The notes under the pieces are model-generated. The model searched no databases. It had not been told where the DNA came from and saw only the letters and a list, made by a program, of their open reading frames with translations. From Rebecca billardiae RCC1528 (taxonomy: Eukaryota; Haptophyta): a stretch of DNA of 64,000 bases. The translations under genes were made by a program, and so were the position numbers. Every line of letters begins with the position of its first letter. The stretch's first letter is position 1. Below, one piece after another: positions 1 to 8,838 of the stretch. The stretch is taken from assembly GCA_965240325.2 (NCBI GenBank), contig OZ251225.1, positions 2,666,001-2,730,000 on the forward strand, read 5' to 3'.

Positions 1-1107
1 GATCTGAGCACAACCTATCCGATCCCGGACCTCGCGACCGCGACGGCGTCCATGAAGTCGCTCGGCTCGGGAGGGCATCCAAAGGGGTCCTCGATCTACC
101 AGCGGATGCACAACCCCAACGTCGCTCGCTTCGAGCAGGCGCTCGCGTCGCTCGAGGCCACCGACGAGGCGGTCGCGTTTGCGTCCGGCATGGCGGCCCT
201 CACCGCGGCGGTGCTGGCCGCGCGCACCAAGGACAAGAAGCACATCGTCGGCGTGCGCCCGCTGTACGCCGCGACGGACTCGCTGATCCTATGCGGCATG
301 CTTGACGTCGAGGTCTCGTGGGCCACGCCCGACACCGTCGCCCAGCACATCCGCGACGACACGTGCCTCGTGCTCTGCGAGTCTCCCGCCAACCCCACGT
401 GCACGATCATCGACATCGCGGCGGTGTGCAAGCAGGCGGGGGGCGTGCCCGTGCTGGTGGACTCCACGTTCGGCACGCCCGTTTGCCAGCAGCCCGCCAA
501 GCTCGGCGCGGCCATGGTCGTGCACTCGTGCACCAAGGCCATCGGCGGGCATGGCGACATCCTGGGCGGAGTTGTCGCGTGCGACGGCGAGTGGGGCAAG
601 AAGCTGCGACGCGTGCGCGCGCTCACCGGGGCCAACCTGCACCCGATGGCGGCGTACCAGCTGCACCGCGGTCTGCAGACGCTCCCAGTGCGCATGCGAG
701 CCGCCGAGCACTCCGCCATCGAGATCGCCAAGCGGCTGGCCTCGAGCCCGCACGTCGAGCGCGTGAGCTTCCCTGGCGCGAGCGGCGGTCCGACTGACAA
801 GCTCGTGGGCGCGGGGAAGCAGATGAGCGGGCCGGGAGCGATGATCGCGTTCGACCTCGCCGGAGGGTACGAGGCTGCGCGTGCGCTGATGAGCGCGGTG
901 CGCCTCGTCACCCCGGCCGTCAGCCTGGGCACGACGGATACCCTCATCCAGCACCCAGCGGGGATGACGCACACCAGCCTGCCGCAGGACGCCAAGGATG
1001 CCGGCGGGATCGGCCCCGGGCTGATCCGGCTGAGCGTGGGCCTGGAGGATGTGGAGGACATCTGGGATGACCTCGCGCAGGCACTCGAGGTGGGAGCCGG
1101 GAGCTGA
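1..1107 (+). CDS. Cys/Met metabolism PLP-dependent enzyme (partial, 5' end missing)
   Basis: The frame is open from base 1 and reads STTYPIPD before the first in-window ATG at 52, so the gene starts outside the window. The protein belongs to the cystathionine gamma-synthase/gamma-lyase/methionine gamma-lyase family of PLP enzymes, which handle sulfur amino acids. Seen: a YQRMHNPN stretch near the substrate/PLP entrance, the acidic LVDSTFGTP segment that holds the PLP ring nitrogen, and HSCTKAIGGHGDILGG, which contains the Schiff-base lysine. The C-terminus is complete (LIRLSVGLEDVEDIWDDLAQAL), with stop at 1105-1107. No intron is visible. The exact reaction (synthase, gamma-lyase or beta-lyase) cannot be told from motifs alone. 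Confidence 0.9.
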   Translation, partial: DLSTTYPIPDLATATASMKSLGSGGHPKGSSIYQRMHNPNVARFEQALASLEATDEAVAFASGMAALTAAVLAARTKDKKHIVGVRPLYAATDSLILCGMLDVEVSWATPDTVAQHIRDDTCLVLCESPANPTCTIIDIAAVCKQAGGVPVLVDSTFGTPVCQQPAKLGAAMVVHSCTKAIGGHGDILGGVVACDGEWGKKLRRVRALTGANLHPMAAYQLHRGLQTLPVRMRAAEHSAIEIAKRLASSPHVERVSFPGASGGPTDKLVGAGKQMSGPGAMIAFDLAGGYEAARALMSAVRLVTPAVSLGTTDTLIQHPAGMTHTSLPQDAKDAGGIGPGLIRLSVGLEDVEDIWDDLAQALEVGAGS

Positions 1108-1765
1108 GGCGGCGGCGGAGGCGACGCGGGCACCTCGCTAGTGACTGCGATGATCTGTGCGCGCGGCCCGCCACTCGGCGCTCTGTTGCCAGGGTTGTCG
1201 GGGAGGAGCCCTGACTGCTGAGTGTCAGTGAGGCAGCAGGGCTGGTTGCTGCTGGTCGCGTGGGCCCGGGCGCCGCGCCGCTGGCAGCACCGCCATACAT
1301 CAGCCCAGGGCCCAGGCCGCCGCCAGGCTCAGCGCCGGCGGCGCAGCGCGCGCATCGCGCCGCCCGTCCCGTTACGGACGGCCCTGATGCCGCCTGGCGG
1401 GCTGGAGGTGCCCATCATGTGTGATGTGGCATGTGCCGCCCTGAGCTCGTCTGCGAAGTAGTGCGAGCGCGCGGCGATCTGCGATGACGATCGTCATCGT
1501 GCGCGCGCGACTTCACGGGTAGTGGCGCTTCAGGTTACGAAATGCCAGCCCGATCCGCTTTAATTATTAATACACCGGCCGAGCCGGCGCGGGTCAGCGG
1601 CTAACTGCTACAAGATTGCTGCGCCAGAAATAATAATATCGCGTATTATAATATATATATGTAATTATTTACGGAGGCTTGCGGCCCCCGATGCCATGAT
1701 GACTGATCGGTCCGCGGACTGCTACTCTAAGTTAAGGCTACTACTGACGACGACTGCACTTTAGA

Positions 1766-1767
<2 letters not shown>
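1108..1767. other. Intergenic, no gene seen
   Basis: This stretch follows the PLP enzyme. It starts GC-rich and turns AT-rich after about 1550, leading into a TA microsatellite. I see no convincing coding frame. Confidence 0.6.

Positions 1768-1847
<80 letters not shown>
1768..1847. repeat. (TA)n microsatellite bordering the retrotransposon
   Basis: An almost pure TA run ends directly at the TGTCA terminus of the retrotransposon LTR. On the far side of the element (after 24381) the sequence resumes with ATATATAT, so the element appears to have inserted into or at the edge of this tract. The flanking five bases are TTATA and ATATA, an imperfect target duplication. Confidence 0.9.
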
Positions 1848-1850
<3 letters not shown>

Positions 1851-2156
1851 CAGGGAACGCGTCTTGAGGCATGACGGTCGAGGTCGCGTGACGAGCTTCG
1901 GCTCTTGTTTGCGGTGGTGAGCACAACGTGTTTTCGTGTGCTTGGGCTCATGTTTCGTTCATTTCAGAATTTTCTGGAATGCTTCGAGATGCCGCCGCAG
2001 CCATGCTGTCCTGCTGTATTTTAGGATGAGGTTCAGGTTGATTTTGGAGGATTTTGTGCGAGCGCCGCCGCAGCGGTCGCGCCGCCACTGTGTGACTGCG
2101 AGTAAAATGTTGGATTGGAAATTGGAAATCACTGTAGATTGGCGATTCCTTTGACA
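1848..2156 (-). repeat. 3' LTR of the retrotransposon (intact copy)
   Basis: This 309-bp sequence matches the interrupted copy at 22580-24381. Termini are TGTCA/TGACA, a perfect 5-bp inverted repeat with the canonical TG...CA ends. Confidence 0.92.
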
Positions 2157-2165
2157 CCCCCCCTC
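2157..2165 (-). promoter_or_regulatory. Polypurine tract (plus-strand primer site)
   Basis: On the minus strand, GAGGGGGGG directly precedes the 3' LTR. This is the position and composition expected for the primer of second-strand synthesis, and it fixes the orientation of the element. Confidence 0.85.
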
Positions 2166-2421
2166 AATCCAATATGCGCTCGTCTGTGAGGACTAAGCTT
2201 GGATTATGAGTGATTTTGGGCTTGGTATTGTTTGTGCATCTGTGTGCATGAGTGAATTGGAGTCAGTAATGGTTGCCAATGCCAGGATACGGGTCATGTG
2301 CTGGGACTTCCGTGTGACGGTTTTGGGTAACCCGAGTCAGTCCTGGGCTTATTTGCACAATTTGTTCACTCTTTGGCCTTGATCTTGGACCTTGTTATTG
2401 GGTCATGCCCTGCCTTGATAG

Positions 2422-4020
2422 TTAATCATAGGCATCCGGAGCAGGAATATCCAGGAAATGGATACGCTCCTTGGGAAATTTGTTGGCTCCCTTGTTTTTG
2501 CCTTTGTTGTAATTGTCGGCCTTGGGGCGTAGCTCTGGGTGGAGCTTCCAACACTGCTGGGCAGTATGGTTCTTGAGACCACAGTGAGTGCACCGTTTGC
2601 CGGTGTCCGAGTTATTCGGCCCGCGCTCGCCATTGGCTGGAGCCTTTTGGGCCTGAGCGGCGAAGACTTCGGCGCCCTCAAAGTCACCGCGTCGCCGCGT
2701 GCCTTGCTGATAATCAGCATTTTGGCGTATCTTGGAATAGTTTTCGGTCTCTCTCCCCTTGGTATTGTTCTGATGGAGTAGCTTCATTGAGCCGTGCCGT
2801 TTGTAGGCATCTTCCATCTGGGCCATTATCTGGTCAGTGTTATCCACACATTGCTCGGGCGTGAGCGCTCCGAAGTGCGAGATAACTGACTCGTAGACTT
2901 GGGGATGGTCGTGCATGCTGTTATACAGCTTGAAGACCAACATCGTAGCATCGTCCAGATTCCCATATCGAGATGAGCGGACTTGCTCGACGGATTTCTT
3001 GATAATGTCCGATGCGCCAATGGGCGACACCTTTGTCGGGTATAACTTCAGGAATTCATCCCTGAGTTCGGACATAGTTGTGATCTTGAGCTCGCGCTCA
3101 AATATCTGTAGCAGCAGCGCCAGATCCAAGTAGTTCTTGGTCGGATCGCTGATGTGCAGCTTCGATTCCAGATAGGCGAATAACTGAGGCTCAATAGAGT
3201 CCTTCAGCTGCTTGAATATCGCTGCCGCAGATCGATCGTAGACCGATCCGATCTTGTTGGCGTCAGCGTTGTCAGCCTTGTATGGATCGATTTTGGCTGC
3301 GTCTTTCACCCATTTGTCTTTGGCAATGAGTTGAAAGCCGGATAGCTTGCTATCCTTGGGCTCCATTATGTCAGGTGTGACATCTGAGGATTTGCCCTTG
3401 TAGTAGGTGCTCACTTCTGCGAGTGCATCCCGTATCGCGCTGTGTACCGCGCGCTTGGATTTCAAAGCCGACTGTGTCAGCTTGTATGTGGCGGGTGTAT
3501 CCACTCCTGCCGAGGATTCGCGTGCCATGAACACACGTTCCTTCTTGTTTTGATTAGAGTCTGTGACTCCTCCTTCGATGACTATCCAGTCACGTTTCTT
3601 CGACTCAAGTGCATTGGTCGATATGTCGCGCGCGCTCTGTGGCGATTCGCGCTCTACCTTCGAGCGAGGAGTGACCCTCGTCGAGGCTGTGGTGCCTTCT
3701 TTGGGCTTCTTCACGCTCGTTCTGTCCAGCGGAGATGCATGCGCATCCGCGGCAGCTTCGGCGGAATACTCTTCCTTGCAAGAGTGTGGCGTTGTGATGG
3801 CTGACGCAGCTGATGCATGCGCACGCGCGTCGCGCTCGCCAACTTGGTTTTGCTGCGGCTTTGCCGTCAAGCAGGTGTATGATGCCCCCCCTGCATCGTA
3901 TGCGCTTCCTACGTTCGACGCGAGTCGATACGTGCCAGACGAGGACTCTGCCGTCTCTGCGGCGGTCATCTCGCGGCTGCTTGTGTCGCTCGTGGCGAGC
4001 AGCTCGGCTTCGGAAGCCAT
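2422..4020 (-). CDS. Gag-like nucleocapsid protein with CCHC zinc knuckle
   Basis: The frame from the ATG at 4018-4020 gives 532 residues and begins 14 bases inside the border of the nested transposon array. The middle part is a helical, Lys/Glu-rich capsid-like segment. Near residue 477 lies CTHCGLKNHTAQQC, an exact CX2CX4HX4C knuckle, followed by a basic tail. This matches Gag of Ty1/copia-type retrotransposons, which package element RNA. The frame stays open upstream into the inserted 790-bp element, so the native N-terminus is uncertain: an upstream ORF of the element (22604-21807) may be the original 5' part. Codon use is less GC-biased than in the host genes around it. Confidence 0.85.
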   Translation of the reverse strand: MASEAELLATSDTSSREMTAAETAESSSGTYRLASNVGSAYDAGGASYTCLTAKPQQNQVGERDARAHASAASAITTPHSCKEEYSAEAAADAHASPLDRTSVKKPKEGTTASTRVTPRSKVERESPQSARDISTNALESKKRDWIVIEGGVTDSNQNKKERVFMARESSAGVDTPATYKLTQSALKSKRAVHSAIRDALAEVSTYYKGKSSDVTPDIMEPKDSKLSGFQLIAKDKWVKDAAKIDPYKADNADANKIGSVYDRSAAAIFKQLKDSIEPQLFAYLESKLHISDPTKNYLDLALLLQIFERELKITTMSELRDEFLKLYPTKVSPIGASDIIKKSVEQVRSSRYGNLDDATMLVFKLYNSMHDHPQVYESVISHFGALTPEQCVDNTDQIMAQMEDAYKRHGSMKLLHQNNTKGRETENYSKIRQNADYQQGTRRRGDFEGAEVFAAQAQKAPANGERGPNNSDTGKRCTHCGLKNHTAQQCWKLHPELRPKADNYNKGKNKGANKFPKERIHFLDIPAPDAYD

Positions 4021-4035
4021 CGTGAGGCTTGTATA

Positions 4036-4825
4036 GGGACCCACAAATTTAGTTGCCGGCTGCAGCAGGCACGACTTTGTCTCAGCCCGCACGCCCGCTA
4101 CGCGCCGACCCGGGCAGAGCCCATCCGCCCGCGCATGCACCAGGCCCAGCCGCGTCAGTACATACCCACCCGGCCGCGGCACCCGCGCTCTGTGCGCCAC
4201 GGTGTCGATGCGCCCGGCAGTCGGTGCGCATGCACGAGCCAGCCGGCGGGCAGCTACGGGCTGGTTTTCGGCGTGGAGCGCGGTCGTGTGAGCTGCATTA
4301 ATTCAGCTGACCCCCGGCTTTTGTGCATTCGGGAGTCGTGCTGCTACGGTGGGCGTGCCACGCGCCAACTCGACGCTGGCAAAATTAGGCGACGAAAGTG
4401 CACGCGCAGCCACACGCAGCCCATATTGATGCTCTCGGAGCAGGCTCGGGCATGCACTCGATCGGCTCTGGCTGACGGCAGCGCCAAGCTGGCGGCGCGG
4501 CGCGAGGGTGCATGCGTGGCGTGGGCGGAGCTACGTCGCACACGCACCGCGCGGCGCGCGGCTCAGCGCACGGAGGCTGCCGACAGCCGGCGGCACGCAG
4601 GCAGGTCTGCTCGCCGCCAGTCGAGCTCGCCGGCCGCCGGGTACCAAACGTCAACCCAGGATGCACAGCCACGCCTATTTGCGAGGACTCGAGCAATCGG
4701 GTCCGGGCGCACCTCATGTGCACGGCAGTGGAGTGGGCCAAGTACGCCCCTGGTATGGTGGCGCGCCGCTGCTTTGCTGCGCTGATATGGCGAACAATGT
4801 CGGGAGGCTTAAACTTGTGAGGGAC
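4036..4825. mobile_element. 790-bp TA-flanked non-autonomous element, left copy
   Basis: The element is flanked by TA at 4034-4035 and 4826-4827. It starts GGGACCCACAAATTTAG; the reverse complement of its right end reads GTCCCTCACAAGTTTAAG, giving an imperfect terminal inverted repeat centred on CACAA(A/G)TTTA. The same 790 bp recurs at 20824-21613 on the other side of the Tc1/mariner array. It has no credible coding frame; long frames within it are Ala/Arg/Pro-rich composition artefacts. It interrupts the retrotransposon between its upstream ORFs and gag. Confidence 0.75.
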
Positions 4826-4839
4826 TAAGTGAGCAGCCT

Positions 4840-6925
4840 CGGCTGAGGCCGTGAGCTGCCGTAGGCTGATCTGACCCGACAAAAGTCGGCGCGCGAGCGC
4901 GCGCGCGCGCGGCGCGGCGCCGCCCCGCTGGCACGTGGGCTCGGTGTGCCTGGGCCGCGCCGAGTGCCCCGCACCCGGATCTCGCCCAGCTAGCTCGTCC
5001 TCGCCGCGCTCTGAGGCCCCCGTAGCAGTCGTAGCTGCTCGCCGCCGCCGCAGATCGTGAAGACCAGCTGCTGTCAGCTGCTCGCTCTGAGCCGGGACAT
5101 GGGGCCGCGTGGAGGAGACGCCGTGCGGCCGGGCGCGCGCGTGCGCGTCGAGCGGCACCCGGGCGCACTGCTCACGTGTCGGCGCGCCCGCCCGGCGCGC
5201 GCATCATCGCTCAGTCGCGCCGCTCTGCTGAGCTAGCCGCCGCTGGTCGCAGCCGTCGGCTGAGGCCGTGAGCTGCCGTAAGCTGATCTGACCCGACAAA
5301 AGTCGGCGCGCGAGCGCGCGCGCGCGGCGCGCCGCGCCACCTCGCTGGCACGTGGGCTCGGTGCGCCTGGGCCGCGCCGAGCGTCCCGCACCCCGATCGC
5401 GCCCAGCCCGCGCGTCCTCGCCGCGCTCTGAGGTCCCCGTAGCAGTCGTAGCTGCTCGCCGCCGCCGCAGATCGTGAAGACCAGTTGCTGTCAGCTGCTC
5501 GCTCTGAGCCGGGACATGGGGCCGCGAGGAGGAGGCGCCGTGCGGCCGGGCGCGCGCGTGCGCGTCGAGCGGCCCCGGGGCGCACTGCTCACGCGTCGGC
5601 GTGCCCGCCCGGCGCGCGCATCATCGCTCAGTCGCGCCGCTCTGCTGAGCTAGCCGCCGCTGGTCGCAGCCGTCGGCTGAGGCCGTGAGCTGCCGTCAGC
5701 TGATCTGACCCGACAAAAGTCGGCGCGAGCGCGCGCGCGCGCGCGGCGCCGCGCCGCCCCGCTGGCACGTGGGCTCGGTGTGCCTGGGCCACGCAGAGCA
5801 CCCCGCACCCGGATCTCGCCCAGCTAGCTCGTCCTCGCCGCGCTCTGAGGCCCCCGTAGCAGTCGTAGCTGCTCGCCGCCGCCGCAGATCGTGAAGACCA
5901 GCTGCTGTCAGCTGCTCGCTCTGAGCCGGGACATGGGGCCGCGAGGAGGAGGCGCCGTGCGGCCGGGCGCGCGCGTGCGCGTCGAGCGGCCCCGGGGCGC
6001 ACTGCTCACGCGTCGGCGTGCCCGCCCGGCGCGCGCATCATCGCTCAGTCGCGCCGCTCTGCTGAGCTAGCCGCCGCTGGTCGCAGCCGTCGGCTGAGGC
6101 CGTGAGCTGCCGTCAGCTGATCTGACCCGACAAAAGTCGGCGCGAGCGCGCGCGCGCGCGCGGCGCCGCGCCGCCCCGCTGGCACGTGGGCTCGGTGTGC
6201 CTGGGCCACGCAGAGCACCCCGCACCCGGATCTCGCCCAGCTAGCTCGTCCTCGCCGCGCTCTGAGGCCCCCGTAGCAGTCGTAGCTGCTCGCCGCCGCC
6301 GCAGATCGTGAAGACCAGCTGCTGTCAGCTGCTCGCTCTGAGCCGGGACATGGGGCCGCGAGGAGGAGGCGCCGTGCGGCCGGGCGCGCGCGTGCGCGTC
6401 GAGCGGCCCCGGGGCGCACTGCTCACGCGTCGGCGTGCCCGCCCGGCGCGCGCATCATCGCTCAGTCGCGCCGCTCTGCTGAGCTAGCCGCCGCTGGTCG
6501 CAGCCGTCGGCTGAGGCCGTGAGCTGCCGTAGGCTGATCTGACCCGACAAAAGTCGGCGCGCGAGCGCGCGCGCGCGCGCGGCGCGGCGCCGCCCCGCTG
6601 GCACGTGGGCTCGGTGTGCCTGGGCCGCGCCGAGTGCCCCGCACCCCGATCTCGCCCAGCTAGCTCGTCCTCGCCGCGCTCTGAGGCCCCCGTAGCAGTC
6701 GTAGCTGCTCGCCGCCGCCGCAGATCGTGAAGACCAGTTGCTGTCAGCTGCTCGCTCTGAGCCGGGACATGGGGCCGCGTGGAGGAGGCGCCGTGCGGCC
6801 GGGCGCGCGCGCGCGCGTCGAGCGGCCCCGGGGCGCACTGCTCACGCGTCGGCGTGCCCGCCCGGCGCGCACATCATCGCTCAGTCGCGCCGCTCTGCTG
6901 AGCTAGCCGCCGCTGGTCGCAGCCG
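4840..6925. repeat. Five 417-bp tandem repeats inside transposon copy 1
   Basis: Units begin at 4840, 5257, 5674, 6091 and 6508, each starting CGGCTGAGGCCGTGAGCTGC. Units 3 and 4 look identical; the others differ at scattered sites. Each holds a CCGAC-AAAA-GTCGG hairpin followed by a GC dinucleotide run. The period is divisible by three, so a low-complexity Ala/Arg frame repeats in each unit; I do not consider it coding. Confidence 0.92.
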
Positions 6926-7044
6926 TCGTGAGACGTGACGTTAGACGTAGAGTAAGCTATAGCCTATAGGCTGATATGATATGACTCGAGATCTACTATA
7001 CTGAGCAGCTAATAAACTATACCATCATTGTCCGACACTGCTCT

Positions 7045-8346
7045 TCAGCGCACGCGCTGCTCACCCTTGGTCTCGACGCAGTCCTGCAGCCGACGCCGAT
7101 AGGATTTGAACAGCGCCTGGATGAACTTCTTGTCGTTCCGTACCTCCTCGAACTTAGCCTTCACCACCTCCTCGAACTCCTTGAAGGTTGGCCGCTGCTT
7201 GCTCGGGTTGTCGGTGCACCACTTGTGCTTCCATGCGTTGAGAAGCTGCTCCACGCGCGCCCAGACATGCTCAATGAGCGACAAGTCGGCGCTGTTCGGC
7301 GGCCAGCTACGGCCCGGCTGACCCTCGGTCGACTTGGGGCCAAGGTGTCCCTCGGGGCCAAACCGCTCGTCGAGCCATTGGCGCACAGCCAGCGCCGTGT
7401 GGGGTGAGGCACTGTCCTGCTGGAAGATCATCTGTCTGATGAAGTTGCCGAAGAGCGCCTGGGCCTCCTTGTCCAGGAAAGGCAGCACGTCGTTCAGGTA
7501 CTCCTTCCAGCACACGCCACGGCACTGCTTGCCGCGACCATTCTCATGCGTGCGGCCGTGAGTGCCCGTGGCAAAATAGAGCGGCGTGATGCCGCGAGAG
7601 CAGGCGCCGGCGTAGCCATGGATCACGCAGTCACCTGCCTGGACCTGGTTCAGCTTGCGCTTGGGCTCGTCACGCAGCGTCCACGACATCACCGTGCTCC
7701 GGTTCGTGACGTCGAACTTGAAGTACTTCGAGTCGGTGAAGAACAGCCTGTCAACCATCGCCTTGACTCTCTGCAGCCACCGTGCGAACGCCACCCGCTT
7801 CTTCGCCTGCTGAGCCGTGATCTGCTTCCTCACCTTGAGCGGCTCCCAATCCATCTTCTTCCGCGCCGCGCGGCGTAGCGTCTCGTCGGAGACGTCGAGC
7901 GCGGACGCATCGAGCGATCCAGCACCGACGGCGCGGCACGCAGCCTTCCGCACACTCTGACCAGCCGGCCCGGCGCTGAGCTCGGACGTAAGCGCCGCCT
8001 GCGCCTTGGCACTGAGGCGTGGGCGTGGACCGCGCTTCGGCTTCCCGTCAGCATCGATGTGCCAGCCCTCCGTGTGCCAGTCCATGAACCACTTCTTCAT
8101 CGTCTTCTCGGTGACCTCGGCCGACCGCGCCGCCCTCTGGAAAGCTGAGGCCAACGGAGAGCCTTCATTGAGGCACAGCACGCACGCGCCGATCGCATGG
8201 TGAAACCTCTCCGCAGGGCCCAGGGCCTTCGGGTTGTAATCCAGAGCAATACACTCCCGCGATACCCGCCTGTTCGGAGCGTAGCCGACGCGGTGGGCGC
8301 CTTTGCGCCCGCGCCGATCTTTGGGCGCGGTCGGCGCGCGGCCCAT
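7045..8346 (-). CDS. Tc1/mariner-type DDE transposase (copy 1)
   Basis: This is a 433-aa protein. The N-terminal part (about residues 60-165) is basic and helical with a GRPR-like element (KRGPRPR at 104-110), consistent with the HTH DNA-binding region. The catalytic core shows LFFTDSKYF (Asp205), MIFQQDSASPHTA (Asp311) and PPNSADLSLIEHVW (Glu359), the typical Tc1/mariner/IS630 signatures. It would cut and paste the element at TA sites. Length and all three acidic residues are intact, so it may be active. The spacing between the second Asp and Glu is 47 residues (DD47E), longer than the 34-41 usual in the family, because of a Gly/Pro-rich loop (about residues 329-347). The first ATG at 8344-8346 is used as the start. 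Confidence 0.93.
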   Translation of the reverse strand: MGRAPTAPKDRRGRKGAHRVGYAPNRRVSRECIALDYNPKALGPAERFHHAIGACVLCLNEGSPLASAFQRAARSAEVTEKTMKKWFMDWHTEGWHIDADGKPKRGPRPRLSAKAQAALTSELSAGPAGQSVRKAACRAVGAGSLDASALDVSDETLRRAARKKMDWEPLKVRKQITAQQAKKRVAFARWLQRVKAMVDRLFFTDSKYFKFDVTNRSTVMSWTLRDEPKRKLNQVQAGDCVIHGYAGACSRGITPLYFATGTHGRTHENGRGKQCRGVCWKEYLNDVLPFLDKEAQALFGNFIRQMIFQQDSASPHTALAVRQWLDERFGPEGHLGPKSTEGQPGRSWPPNSADLSLIEHVWARVEQLLNAWKHKWCTDNPSKQRPTFKEFEEVVKAKFEEVRNDKKFIQALFKSYRRRLQDCVETKGEQRVR

Positions 8347-8838
8347 CAGCCGCCGCCGGCTGCTTGGCCACGACCGAAGATGAGTGCACGTTACGTCCCG
8401 AGCCGCCCAAAGTTGATCTTACAGCTGACGAAGCGGTGTGGCCTCTATTCGAACTCGTTCCGTCCATGGCGAGCGCCCCATCGACGCAGCCGCCGCGTGC
8501 GCTGGGGCCGCACGCCCTCGCGGATGTGCGCTGGGCACGAGCTCGGCGCCACGGGTTGAGCTCGTCGAGCTATGACAAGCGGCGTGGCGCAAGTCCAACC
8601 CAGTGGAGGCCCCAACTGCCGGCCCCGCCGCCGCGCGGGAGCGTCCGATTAACCTCAGCTGCTCTGCGCAAGATGTGGGCTCCTGTGCCCCACCAACTCG
8701 CCGGAGGCGGACGACGCGCTGGGATCGCTGCACGGCGGGAATATCCCCGACCCATGTGGACCGACGCCGGCCTCGCTCGCCGTCGCCCTCGCCCTCGTTC
8801 CGACTTTTCTACTACCTGCTCACTTAAGTGAGCAGCCT

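Larger units (their letters stand above)
4828..8824 (-). mobile_element. Tc1/mariner-type transposon, array copy 1
   Basis: This 3997-bp element starts AGTGAGCAG and ends CTGCTCACT, a 9-bp perfect terminal inverted repeat, with TA on both sides. Read on the minus strand it contains a right-end leader, a 433-aa DDE transposase (8346-7045), about 120 bp of AT-rich 3' sequence with the palindrome AGCCTATAGGCT, and five 417-bp tandem repeats. Copies 2-4 follow at an exact 3999-bp period (3997 plus one TA). The 9-bp inverted repeat is short for this superfamily. TA target sites and the DDE fold identify it as IS630/Tc1/mariner. Confidence 0.88.

Noticed and set aside
4135-4785. 216-residue plus-strand frame in the 790-bp element
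   Set aside because: Low-complexity composition, no domain, and it runs across a sequence with transposon borders; the same frame appears in both copies simply because they are identical.
5211-6838. Repeated 124-127-residue open frames on the minus strand in the 417-bp repeats
   Set aside because: They are Ala/Arg-rich by-products of GC-rich DNA whose period is divisible by three. They recur only because the DNA repeats and show no domain or start context.
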